Source of the DNA: Phragmites australis
Lineage: Eukaryota; Streptophyta; Magnoliopsida; Poales; Poaceae
Assembly: GCF_958298935.1 (NCBI RefSeq)
Contig: NC_084942.1
Coordinates: 6,889,501-6,953,500, forward strand
Direction of reading: 5' to 3'
DNA length: 64,000 nucleotides
The number at the start of each line of letters is the position of its first letter. Positions within the stretch are counted from its first letter, which is position 1. This document shows positions 52,295-61,809 of the stretch, one piece after another. A program made the position numbers and the translations under genes. Under the pieces are notes generated by a model, which saw only the letters and a program-made list of their open reading frames with translations, was not told where the DNA came from and searched no databases.

Positions 52295-52817
52295 TCAACA
52301 CAAGTATTCTTTCATCTCCCACTCACAAAGACTCGGATGACTAGCCAATTCGTCTTCGAGATCGAAGAATCTGCCACTCTTGTGGATGACTTCGTGCATG
52401 ATGGACCGGCACATATCACGTTGGACGTTTTTGATATTTTCGTCTTTGAGAGAGGTGTGGATAGGTTTGATCATCCATGCCTGAAATGAAAATATAACTT
52501 AAAGAGCTAAAATACTATTGACAATGGAAACTGAACCAAATAAAAATGTGCAAGTGCAATGATGACTTACATCCCGAGGGTTTGTTGTGTACCTCCCGTT
52601 TACCCTAAGAAACTGGCAAACATAATATCCACAAAGAACGGTGTTGAAACCTTGCTTGTGGCACTTCAAATAAAAACGCAACGTATTTGTTAGTTCAATA
52701 AAACTCATCGTCATAAATAGTGAGATACACGCATTAGAAATGTGTTATTACCGGAAAATATGTACGAACCGCCATCGTATCCGGCTTGACCGCATCGTAT
52801 ATCCTACCTTTCGTTAC
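52295..52817 (-). pseudogene. C-terminal exons of a transposon-type Ulp1 (C48) cysteine protease, copy A
   Basis: Three minus-strand exons join in frame at GT-AG sites: about 52817-52752 (GRIYDAVKPDTMAVRTYFP), 52663-52571 (CHKQGFNTVLCGYYVCQFLR plus VNGRYTTNPRD) and 52480-52295 (AWMIKPIHTS...HEVIHKSGRFFDLEDELASHPSLCEW, ending at a stop). This is the C-terminal end of the Ulp1-like protease carried by many plant CACTA and Mutator elements; the Cys of LCGYYVC is the expected nucleophile. The His/Asp part further upstream is not recognisable, because a stop (TAG) precedes the first exon near 52822. It is a fragment lying just right of the LTR end at 52195. Confidence 0.75.
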
Positions 52818-53423
52818 GTACTACTTATAGATCCTATTCGAATACTATAATTTGCAGTTATTATTGAACTGATACTGATGGGATGCTATATATGTAGGGC
52901 TATGTAGTAGTGAAAGAAATCGCAGAGACAATACATCTCGTATGATTGTCTTTGTTGTCACAAGGTATTGGTCCGTATGGGTTCCGATTGGTTCCGTATA
53001 GTACGCCCAAGCCCTACATTGACAGTTTGCAACATATCGCCAAGCGATCAATTGCTGTATGGTCAATTGAGGCTGTTTTTTCACGACACAAACTGTACCC
53101 ACCTTAATGTCACGAGAGCGTTCTACGAAGGCTACAATTTGTAGTATACAGGACAGATACAGATGTAAGATTTTATATACTTCTCAATTAGCAGCAATAT
53201 ATGCGACCTGCTGGTAGGAATGTAGGATTACACGACATGCAATACATGCAGGTACCACCTTAATTATTTTCTCGTAAATTAACAGGAAGGTAATTATTAG
53301 CGCTCAATCAAAACTATACCGTTTAGGCTGGCATTTAAGGTTTCCATATCCTAATATTTTCTTCTTAGCATGTAAAAGCATATTAAACGTACGTTCTCTA
53401 TTTGGACGGCAGATGGCGAATTA

Positions 53424-53440
53424 AAGTCACGGCGTGACTT
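53424..53440. promoter_or_regulatory. Perfect inverted repeat upstream of cystatin-like gene A
   Basis: AAGTCAC-GGC-GTGACTT, a 7-bp perfect palindrome arm with a 3-bp loop, about 280 bp upstream of the start codon. It is identical in copy B (59778-59794). Function unknown; it could be a dimeric factor site. Confidence 0.5.
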
Positions 53441-53562
53441 GCCGTCATGAACTCAGAGGAGACTGGATATGATCAATTTTAATTCCTACTAAATCACACA
53501 TCAACATGGATATCAATCCAGTTGTAAATAGATTACACATAAAGATGGATATGAATCCACCT

Positions 53563-53576
53563 GCATGCATGCATGC
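53563..53576 (+). promoter_or_regulatory. RY-type repeats (GCATGCATGCATGC) upstream of gene A
   Basis: Overlapping CATGCA/TGCATG motifs match the RY element bound by B3-domain regulators of seed genes (ABI3/FUS3/LEC2 type). They lie about 20 bp upstream of the TATA-like position. The motif is known from seed storage gene promoters; its activity here is inference. Confidence 0.45.
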
Positions 53577-53701
53577 GCAACCTATCTGTTTAAATGCCCT
53601 CGGGTTCCTGATCTTGGACACAGCAGTCCGCACCTTCAAAAAAACACCACCGGCCGGCCGAAACCAGACACACACCTACCGCGCAAACCTATCCAGCAAT
53701 C

Positions 53702-54082
53702 ATGAGGACCTGCAGTGGCCTCCTTCTCGCCGCCGTAGCCACCATTGTTTGCGCCGTCGCCTCGCTCGCCGCCGCAGATACCTGTCCATGGAGAACGGTA
53801 GCTCACGTCGACGACCCGTTCATCCAGAACCTCGGCAAGTGGGCGGTGGAGCAGCAGCACACCGTGCTCCGCTTCGACAAGGTGGAGAGCGCCAGGGCGC
53901 AGGATGTCGGCGAGTGCACCAGTACGAACCGCAACTACGAGCTCATCATCGACGCGTCCAACCGCGCCGGCCCTGGGGACGACAAGTACAGGGCGGTGGT
54001 GTACGTGATTGAAAAGATCGAACCCCAAAAGGTTCTCTCCTTCGAGGCCGTCATCAGGTCGCGGCCGCCGCCGGCCAACTGA
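53702..54082 (+). CDS. Secreted cystatin-like protein, copy A (126 aa)
   Basis: A signal peptide (1 to about 25, hydrophobic LLLAAVATIVCAVASLAAA) precedes a one-domain cystatin fold of about 100 aa. The helix region DDPFIQNLGKWAVEQQ (38-52) matches the grass phytocystatin LARFAV-type helix, and NYELIIDA (78-85) with YRAVVYVIEKI (96-106) match the beta strands. The usual protease contacts are missing: no glycine in the N-terminal trunk, QDVGE (67-71) in place of QxVxG, and no Pro-Trp in the second hairpin. Two cysteines (28 and 72) remain in the mature part. Family members inhibit papain-type proteases; this one may not. The start is the first ATG giving a signal peptide, downstream of the TATA-like site. 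It is intronless. Residue 115 is Glu here and His in copy B. The TATA position is weakened (TGTTTAAAT at 53587). Confidence 0.85.
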   Translation: MRTCSGLLLAAVATIVCAVASLAAADTCPWRTVAHVDDPFIQNLGKWAVEQQHTVLRFDKVESARAQDVGECTSTNRNYELIIDASNRAGPGDDKYRAVVYVIEKIEPQKVLSFEAVIRSRPPPAN

Positions 54083-54384
54083 GCGCGTCCCGGATAATTA
54101 TATGTAACAAATGAATCTTAATGAATAATTTTTTCAATATAATGAAATAATTTTGTTCTTGATCAATCTTTTTCAGTGTAAAAACAATTGATGAATAGAA
54201 GAGAAATATGAACAGTACAAATAACAAATGAAAAGAACAAAAGGAAGATTAATAACAGTATTTCTAATATATTTTTTACTTAATAAGCAGGAATAAGATC
54301 TGCTGTGCAAGCACGCATCGCCTTAATTGTTTTCTCAGAAAAAAGGTAAGGTACCAAACCATCTATGAATCATTATACCATATC

Positions 54385-55330
54385 CTAATCTCACACCATG
54401 CACTAAAAAGACAAAAACAAACAAAGAATTTCATATTATGTATGTGTTGAAAAACAAGGAGAGAAAAGGAGAAGAAAAAAAAAGAAACGAATAAGAAAAT
54501 GAAAAGAAAGAAAAAAACGAAAAAAGACGAAGCAAAGAAGAATAAAAAGCAACAGAAAAGGAAACTAAATACACTTTATGTTTTATAAGTGTAAAGAAAA
54601 GAGGAGAAAAAAGGAAAATAAAGAAGCAAAACAAAATCCAGCCCAAGAGTTGTGGACCCAACATGAAAATATTAAAAATCAACCATTGAAAAATAAAATG
54701 TTGAATTCATAAAAAAAGTTGAGTCGGGAAGAAAATGTTGAAGCAACATATCTTAGAAAAAGTGTTAAGTTAGCAAGTGTGTAAAACAATATTGAATCAA
54801 CACTCGTAAAAAGAAAGATTGAGTCAGAATAAAATAACGAATCAACAAAAATATATTGAATGGTCAGTTCTTGGAAAAAAAATTTAGTCAACACTTAACA
54901 GAAAATTGTTGAAGCAACATATCTTGTAAAATTGTAAAATCTACATTAAATAAAAATGTTGAAATTATATTTTAAATGATCAATTGATAAAAAAAATGTT
55001 GAATCGACCCTTACAGAAAATATTGAATCCAACTAATCTCACACCATGCACTAAAAAGACCAAAGAAAACAAGGAATTTGACATTTTATGTATGTATTGA
55101 TCGAAAAACAAATAGAGAAAAGGAGAAGAAAAAGAAGAAGAAGCAAATAAGATAAATGAAAAGGAAGGAAAGAATAAGAAAAAAAGACGAAGCACACAAG
55201 AATAAAAAGCTACAGAAAGGGAAACACTTTACGTTTTATAAGTGTAAAGAAAAGAGGAGAAAAAAGGAAAATAAAAAAGTAAAACGAAATCCAGCCAAAA
55301 AGGGAAAGGAAATATGTGTATGTGTAGCTG
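54385..55330. repeat. Purine-rich module, two copies downstream of gene A
   Basis: A module beginning CTCACACCATGCACTAAAAAG occurs at about 54390 and 55030. Each is followed by about 200 bp of almost pure AAG/AAAG on the plus strand and then the phrase TTTATAAGTGTAAAGAAAAG. Between them (54640-55020) lie many TGTTGAAT/TGTTGAAG motifs. Long open frames on either strand are due to composition. Confidence 0.8.
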
Positions 55331-55376
55331 AATGCAAAAGCGGTTAAAAAAATAAGAACACGGGCGATAGTGTAGT

Positions 55377-55547
55377 CACTACTACAGAACTAGGCTTATA
55401 TGCCGGGCCATCACTACGGGTTCCTCATGGGCCAGCAATGATGGACATCACTGCCGGTTCATTAGCTGCGGCGGGAAGAATCAACAATCATGGCTTATGA
55501 ACCGGCAGTGATAAAGTCATCACTGCCAGCTGATGGATTGAGCCAGC
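55377..55547 (+). mobile_element. CACTA left end, copy A (interrupted)
   Basis: Begins CACTACTACAGAACTAGG at 55377. Sub-terminal motifs follow (ATCACTGCCGGTTC, GAACCGGCAGTGAT). It aligns with the CACTA end at 61810 in copy B and stops at 55547, where an LTR (TGTAACACCC) begins. The short region between the shared block and the terminus is about 70 bp shorter than in copy B. Confidence 0.75.
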
Positions 55548-57299
55548 TGTAACACCCTGATTTTCAGATTTCTCAAATTTCTAAAAAATTTCAAGATTGT
55601 TGAATGGCTTCACCAGTAGTATAGGTTTAAAACCTATTTTCTTAATCAATCAATCAATATAGGTTATTATTTTTGTGTGCATTGCATGCTGAGTTTTGTT
55701 AGGAGCCAGGTAAATGTATTAGAGTTCTTTTTCTTTTCTTTCTGTTTGGTGTTTTGAGTGAAAAAGATTTTGAAAAGGTTTTTACAAAACTCAGTAGTGA
55801 ATAAGTTAATGATCTTAATGGTTGAAATTCAAAATCTTCGAATTCATCATCTATTCAATCCTTGATCATACCTGATCCTTCTCCAGCTCAATTCAAATTT
55901 TATCCAAATCCTTGTTTAAAGTCAATCTCTCCACTTTCTCAAATTCTATCCAAATCCAAATTCAAATTCCTTATCTACTCCTATTCTTGTTCAACCTCAT
56001 TTTTCGTTTCTCTTAAATTCACTCCAAACTCAATTCAAATTCAAACCCTATTCAAACTTCTCTGTAAAAGTTTCTTTTCTAAACCCTAGATATATCTAAA
56101 ATATCTTTGGGCTCAATTTTGCTCAAGTCCAAACCCTTAGCCAAGTCTTCTAGATGGTCCAATAAAGGATCCACAAAATCTGCAAATTTTTGTGGAGTCC
56201 TGAACTGCCTCATCTTTCCATGACGTTTCGGAGTTCAAAACGATCTGAAATGCAAATCTTGACAATATCAAAATTGTAGGTCTCGTCGGGAGCTGCGATT
56301 TTAAACCTATGGAAGTCCCCTTTTGGATAATGGAGCTGTGAGTTATGGCCCCCGAAATCAGTGCTGCGCAGATAAGTCCAAGTTCAAACAGTTTATCTTG
56401 TGGCGCATTTTTGGAAATCAAGATGACATTTTTAGAAGTTCCGATGACTATGAAAGTTGTAGATATTTTCGAGTACAACAATTTAGAATCAAGAAAACGT
56501 CCAATTTGGAGTCCGGACGATGGAGATATCATCCTCGGAATACAAAGCTGCGAAAAAGGAAATCGTAACCGACTCGAACTCGAATCCGATTCGTGTTCGG
56601 TTTGGACTCCACCTCAACCAGCTGCCCCTAGCCCTATAAATATGTGTTGCACGCCCTCTCCTACCCCTATTCCATGCCCCCAAGCCCTAGAAGTCGTTGC
56701 TGCCCTCTCCGTGCGTCGCCGGAGTGCCGCCGTTTGCCGGAGCCGCCAACGCCGTCGCCCGTGATGCGCTACGTCGGCTTCTCCGCGAATCCTTCTTCCT
56801 CGACCATCAAATCAAGGTGAGGACTCCTTCGTCTCATCTCTTACTACTGTTTTAGCATCATACTAAGTCCCTAGCCAAGCTCTAGCCCTGACCAAAGCTC
56901 GATCTACGCCACCACGGTCGTTACCGTCGTGGACAGCCGCAGAACAGCCGCGCTGTAGCCAATTGGCATCGACGTTCCTGACCGACCAGAGGTCAAATCA
57001 CTAAGCCCTTTCACCGGTGCATGTCCCATGATGTTCCCCAAGCCTCACCAACCAGGTCGGCCAGTAGAGTAGCCAAACCCTGGCAATCAAGGTCGACATA
57101 CCCGCTATCTGGTTTCTGGATGCGTTCTGCGCGCGCACCGAATTTGCATTCGCGTTCCCCATCAATCCGAAATTCGTATGGATGCACCAACCGCGTCACA
57201 GTGTATCCCATCGAGTCTTCTACATGACCCTAGGAGCCCATCCCTGTTTGTGCAGCGACACGACCAGGACGCCATTGCCAACCATAACATGTCACAGCC
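55548..57299 (+). mobile_element. LTR fragment (copy D, plus orientation) inserted in the CACTA end
   Basis: Starts TGTAACACCCTGATTTTCAG at 55548, a typical 5' terminus of long grass gypsy LTRs. It contains a TATA-like TATAAATA (56635-56642) in a setting expected for an LTR promoter, followed by a CCG-rich leader (56690-56770). No pol follows, and the right end is lost where it abuts LTR fragment C near 57300. Its sequence is not homologous by eye to LTRs A/B/C. Open frames at 56137-56764 are incidental. Confidence 0.6.
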
Positions 57300-58878
57300 A
57301 TCACACTACTAAGGTGTGGGCTAGGAATCCACTGCAAAGGCTTTACAATGTACCCTCTCAGCACATATCTACCTGCTAAGGTTTCACTGCCGCATGATTC
57401 CACCTCAAAAACTGAAGCCCCCTATTGCGCCTTTCGGATCTCAAGACATCGTCCATTCACCGCTCTTCTGCCTGGTCTATACTATGCTAAGAGTAAACGA
57501 ATTACTATTATTATTATTTATAATTATTTTTCTATTGAAAACTATTTATTACGCAATATTTAACCATTATGACGTCAGAACACAATTAAAACAATTAAAA
57601 AGAAAAACAAAAGCTGACTGGGTTGCTGACTGGACACTACAGGCTGTGGTGGTTTGACACGTAAGCAAAAGTGCTAATGTGGCTTGCTGACATGGCAAAG
57701 GCTGCTGACTAGGATTATGACTTGACACGTGTTGCGCTCAGATTGGCTACCGAAGGGGTATGAGGGGCTTCTAATCTCAGCTCTTGGTCTCAGATCGGAC
57801 GGCTCACGTGCACTGGTTCTCATCTCCGGCTGAACAGAGGCGGTGATTGACAGCTTTCACGGCGGCGCAACGCTGGAATCTCGCCATAACAACTTACGGT
57901 GACCTATCTAATCCGGCAAGCGGCAGAACAGGGTCGGGGAAGCATGGGGATCATACTTAGGGGACACGTCGACGTCGGAGAGGCTCTAGCAAGGCGGGCG
58001 ATGGTGTACGGCGGTGAACTCCTTCATACCTCGTCGGAACTTTGCTCTGGGCGACAATTGGTGGTCGGGATTGCTTCGGAAAACTCCTTCGCGCTCCTGC
58101 GATGCTTGAGAACTCCTCGGTGGCTCTCTATTCCGATGCGGAGGCAAAAGAGCTGCTCTCGGCCACTCATGGCTCTAGACCGATGGATTGCTCTGGGACG
58201 CTCTAGAAGAGGGGTCTAGGGTTCCTTATATATCCGGGAGAGATTGAGTTTGTGGGCGTCTCGACTTCGATTTGAACGGCGGCGGCAAACATTCGGACTC
58301 TGACTTACTCCAATTTGCATGGAGATAAGGTGTACTCGACCGGAATTCTTGCTTATCCATAGGCTAGCGAGCTTCTAGATGGTCTTCTCTATTGTATGCA
58401 CGTCGGGCTTTCATCCATGGCTCGTGGTCAGCTCAGTTTCTTCGGCGGCGTAAGACAAAGCAGAGGAGAGAGGAGCCGGAGGTAGAGGATGACGGGCGGC
58501 AGAGTTGGCGAAGTGGGCTACAGCCCAGAGAAAGAGAGGAGAGGGTGAGGGAGATATTGTGACGGGCTGGGTTGGCAGGATCGGGTCGAAACAGAGAGAA
58601 AAGAGAAGAGGGGAGAGGTGATAGGCTTCGACCTTTTTCACTAGAGGCTTTTCTTTTTTTTTTCTTTTCTGTCTTCTCTCTTGTATATACACATGTATAC
58701 TTATACATACAATGTATACCACATATATACTTATATTAGCTCATATAAACAAGCAAACAAACAAGTCATCAAATATATACACATATATAAACTTAAGAAT
58801 TATTTAGCTTAGCAAATTCTTTTACTCTCTTGAATAAGTTTTATATTTTTCTTAATTTTATGAACTTGGGTTGTTACA
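57300..58878 (-). mobile_element. Truncated Ty3/gypsy LTR, copy C
   Basis: Homologous to LTR B (23223-26418). It begins inside the LTR (AAGGTGTGGGCTAGGAATCC, matching about 23995) and ends at the same terminus (GGGTTGTTACA, 58878). An internal deletion of about 0.8 kb joins the positions equivalent to 24190 and 25010 of LTR B (here near 57500). The next 21 bp (58879-58899, ACCTACCCCTTAAAGG) are the gypsy internal sequence seen beside LTR B, so the break with the Ulp1 fragment lies inside a former full element. Confidence 0.85.
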
Positions 58879-58922
58879 AAACCTACCCCTTAAAGGTAGG
58901 TGCAAGCGCACTGATGACTTAC

Positions 58923-59168
58923 ATCCCCAAGGTTCGTTGTGTACCTCCCATTAACTCTAAAAACTGGCAAACATAATATCCACAAAGAACGGTGTTAAAA
59001 CCTTGCTTGTGGCACTTCAAATAAAAATGCAACGTATTCGTTAGTTCAATAAAACTCATCGTCATAAATAGTGAGATACACGCATTAGAAATGTGTTATT
59101 ACCGGATAATATGTACCAACCGTCATTGCATCTGGCTTGACCGCATCGTATATCCCACCTTTCGTTAC
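58923..59168 (-). pseudogene. Ulp1-type protease exons, copy B, frameshifted and shortened
   Basis: Homologous to 52571-52817. The exon carrying the LCGYYVC motif (59014-58923) is 92 nt against 93 in copy A: one A is missing near 58958-58963, so the frame is broken. The last exon present in copy A (52480-52295) is absent because the duplication boundary cuts it off. The upstream exon (from 59103) reads GGIYDAVKPDAMTVGTYYP. Confidence 0.75.
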
Positions 59169-59777
59169 GTATCACTTGTAGGTCCTATTCGAATGCTACA
59201 ATTTGTAGTTATTATTTAACTGACACTGATGAAATGCTATATATGTAAGCTTACGTAGTAGTGAAAGAAATCGCAGAGACAATACACCTCGTATGATTGT
59301 CTTTGTTGTCACAGGGTATTGGTCCGTATGGTGGGTTCCGATTGCTTCCGTATAGTACGCCCAAGCCCTACATTGACAGTTTGCAACATTTCGCCAAGCG
59401 ATCAATTGCTGTATGGTCAATTGTGGCTGTTTTTTCACGACACAAACTGTACCCACCTTAATGTCACGAGAGCGTTCTACGAAGGCTACAATTTGTAGTA
59501 TACAGGACAGATACATATGTAAGATTTTATATACTTCCCAATTAGCAGCAATATATGCGACCTGCTGGTAGGAATGTAGGATTACACGACATGCAATACA
59601 AGCAAGTACCACCTTAATTATTTTCTCGTGAATTAACAGGAAGGTAATTATTAGCGCTCAATCAAAACTATACCGTTTAGGCTGGCACTTAAGTTTTCCA
59701 TATCCTAATATCTTCTTCTTAGCATGTAAAAGCATATTAAACGTACGTTCTCTATTTGGACGGCAGATGGCGAATTA

Positions 59778-59794
59778 AAGTCACGGCGTGACTT
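59778..59794. promoter_or_regulatory. Perfect inverted repeat upstream of cystatin-like gene B
   Basis: AAGTCAC-GGC-GTGACTT, identical to the palindrome at 53424-53440, about 260-275 bp upstream of the start codon. Confidence 0.5.
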
Positions 59795-59913
59795 GCCGTC
59801 ATTAAGTCAGAGGAGACTGGATATGATTTATTTTAATTCCTACTGAATCACACATCAACATGGATATCAATCCAGTTGTAAACAGATTACACATAAAGAT
59901 GGATATGAATCCA

Positions 59914-59949
59914 CATGCATGCATGCATGCGCAACCTATCTATTTAAAT
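59914..59949 (+). promoter_or_regulatory. RY repeats and TATA box of cystatin-like gene B
   Basis: CATGCATGCATGCATGC (59914-59930) is an extended RY-type repeat. TATTTAAAT (59941-59949) is a TATA-box variant 111 bp upstream of the ATG. In copy A the same position reads TGTTTAAAT, and the RY tract is one CATG shorter because of an A-to-T... change at its left end (ACCTGCATG there, ACATGCATG here). Confidence 0.5.
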
Positions 59950-60051
59950 GCCCTCGGGTTCCTGATCTTGGACACAGCAGTCCGCACCTTCAGAAAAACA
60001 CCACCGGTCGAAACCAGACACATACCTACCGCGCAAACCTATCTAGCAATC

Positions 60052-60432
60052 ATGAGGACCTGCAGTGGCCTCCTCCTCGCCGCCGTTGCCACCATCGTTT
60101 GCGCCGTCGCCTCGCTCGCCGCCGCAGATACCTGTCCATGGAGAACGGTAGCTCACGTCGACGACCCGTTCATCCAGAACCTCGGCAAGTGGGCGGTGGA
60201 GCAGCAGCACACCGTGCTCCGCTTCGACAAGGTGGAGAGCGCCAGGGCGCAGGATGTCGGCGAGTGCACCAGTACGAACCGCAACTACGAGCTCATCATC
60301 GACGCGTCCAACCGCGCCGGCCCTGGGGACGACAAGTACAGGGCGGTGGTGTACGTGATTGAAAAGATCGAACCCCAAAAGGTTCTCTCCTTCCATGCCG
60401 TCATCAGGTCGCGGCCGCCGCCGGCCAACTGA
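60052..60432 (+). CDS. Secreted cystatin-like protein, copy B (126 aa)
   Basis: Same length and architecture as copy A. By eye the 381-nt CDSs differ at six bases: three synonymous changes in the signal peptide (CTT/CTC, GTA/GTT, ATT/ATC) and a complete replacement of codon 115 (GAG Glu in A, CAT His in B). All else is identical, including QDVGE in place of QxVxG and both cysteines. The frame here extends upstream to 59860 without a stop, but that extension contains the RY and TATA-like motifs and is out of frame in copy A, so the MRTCSG start is preferred. The intact TATTTAAA box suggests this copy may be the better expressed one; that is inference. Confidence 0.85.
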   Translation: MRTCSGLLLAAVATIVCAVASLAAADTCPWRTVAHVDDPFIQNLGKWAVEQQHTVLRFDKVESARAQDVGECTSTNRNYELIIDASNRAGPGDDKYRAVVYVIEKIEPQKVLSFHAVIRSRPPPAN

Positions 60433-60744
60433 GCTCGTCCCCGATAATTTTTTATATGTAACAAATGAATCTTAAAGAATAATTTTTTCAATATAATGAA
60501 ATAATTTTGTTCTTGATCAATGTTTTCCAGTGTAAAAACAATTGATGAATAGAAGAGAAATATTAACAGTACAAATAACAAATGAAAAGAACAAAAGGAA
60601 GATTAATAACAGTATTTCTAATATATATTTTTACTTAATAAGCAGGAATAAGATCTGCTGTGAGCATTATATGCAAGCACGCATTGCCTTAATTGTTTTC
60701 TCAGAAAAAAAGGTAAGGTACCAAACCATCTATCAATCATTATA

Positions 60745-61690
60745 CCATATCCTAATCTCACACCATGCACTAAAAAGACAAAAACAAACAAAGAATTTCA
60801 TATTTATGTATGTGTTGAAAAACAAGGAGAGAAAAGGAGAAGAAAAAGAAGAAGAATCGAGTAAGAAAAATGAAAAGAAAGAAAAAAAGAAACAAGACGA
60901 AGCAAAGAAGAAAAAAAGCAACAGAAAGGAAACTAAATACACTTTATGTTTTATAAGCGTAAAGAAAAGAGGAGAAAAAAAGGAAAATAAAGAAGCAAAA
61001 CAAAATCCAGCCCAAGAGTTGTGGACCCAACATAAAAATATTAAAAATTAACCATTGAAAAAAATGTTTAATTCATAAAAAAGTTGAGTTCGGAAGAAAA
61101 TGTTGAAGCACCCTATTTTAGAAAAAAAAAAGTTGAATTAGCAAGTCTGTAAAATAATATTGAATCAACACTTGTAAAAAGAAAGATTGTGTCAGAATAA
61201 AATAATGAATCAAGAAAAATATATTGACTGGTCAGTTCTGGGAATTTTTTTTTTGAGTCAACACTTAACAGAAAATTGTTGAAGCAACATATCTTAAATA
61301 AAAATCTACAATAAATAAAAATGCTGAAATTATATTTTAAATGATCAATTGATAAAAAAATGTTGAATCGACCCTTACAGAAAATATTGAATCCAACTAA
61401 TCTCACACTATGCACTAAAAAGACCAAGGAAAACAAGGAATTTGACATTTTATGTATGTATTGAAAAACAAAGAGAGAAAAGGAGTAGAAAAAGAAGAAG
61501 AAACAAATAAGAAAAATGAAAAGGAAGAAAAGAATAAGAAAAAAAAGAAGCAAAGAAGAATAAAAAGCTACAGAAAGGGAAACAAAATACACTTTACGTT
61601 TTATAAGTGTAAAGAAAGGAGGAGAAAAAAGGAAAGTAAAAAAAGCAAAACGGAATCCAGCCAAAAAGGGAAAGGAAATATGTGTATGTG
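60745..61690. repeat. Purine-rich module, two copies downstream of gene B
   Basis: Equivalent of 54385-55330: CTCACACCATGCACTAAAAAG at about 60758 and CTCACACTATGCACTAAAAAG at about 61403, each followed by AAG-rich DNA and TTTATAAGYGTAAAG. Four modules thus exist in the two blocks, and the module duplication predates the block duplication. Confidence 0.8.
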
Positions 61691-61809
61691 TAGCTGCATG
61701 CAAAAAAAAGTTTTAAAAAAAACACGGGCGATAGTGCAGCTCCACGCAAAAGCAAGAAGAAGCTAGTCCTAACCAAGCACCGATCACTACTAATTAAACA
61801 AGTAGGCGG

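Larger units (their letters stand above)
52548..55376. repeat. Segmental duplication, copy A (about 2.83 kb)
   Basis: Homologous to 58900-61736 in the same orientation, with an offset of about 6350 bp. It holds Ulp1 exons, the promoter, the cystatin-like gene and two purine-rich repeats. Similarity starts at GTGCAAG (52548 and 58900) and ends at GGGCGATAGTG (55362-55372 and 61726-61736). CDS identity is 375 of 381. Confidence 0.93.
58900..61736. repeat. Segmental duplication, copy B (about 2.84 kb)
   Basis: Second copy of 52548-55376, same order and orientation. It differs by scattered substitutions and small indels. The left edge is fused to gypsy internal sequence; the right edge continues about 70 bp further before the CACTA terminus than copy A does. 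Confidence 0.93.

Noticed and set aside
56137..56764. Overlapping open frames on both strands within LTR D
   Set aside because: They lie inside an LTR, overlap each other, and show no domain.
59860..60051. An upstream in-frame extension of the cystatin-like gene in copy B (190-aa reading)
   Set aside because: It contains the RY and TATA-like motifs, lacks a signal peptide at its start, and is out of frame in copy A.
61113..61703. A 196-codon minus-strand Phe/Leu-rich open frame resembling a membrane protein
   Set aside because: It is the complement of the AAG/AAA-rich modules; the hydrophobic look is a composition effect.
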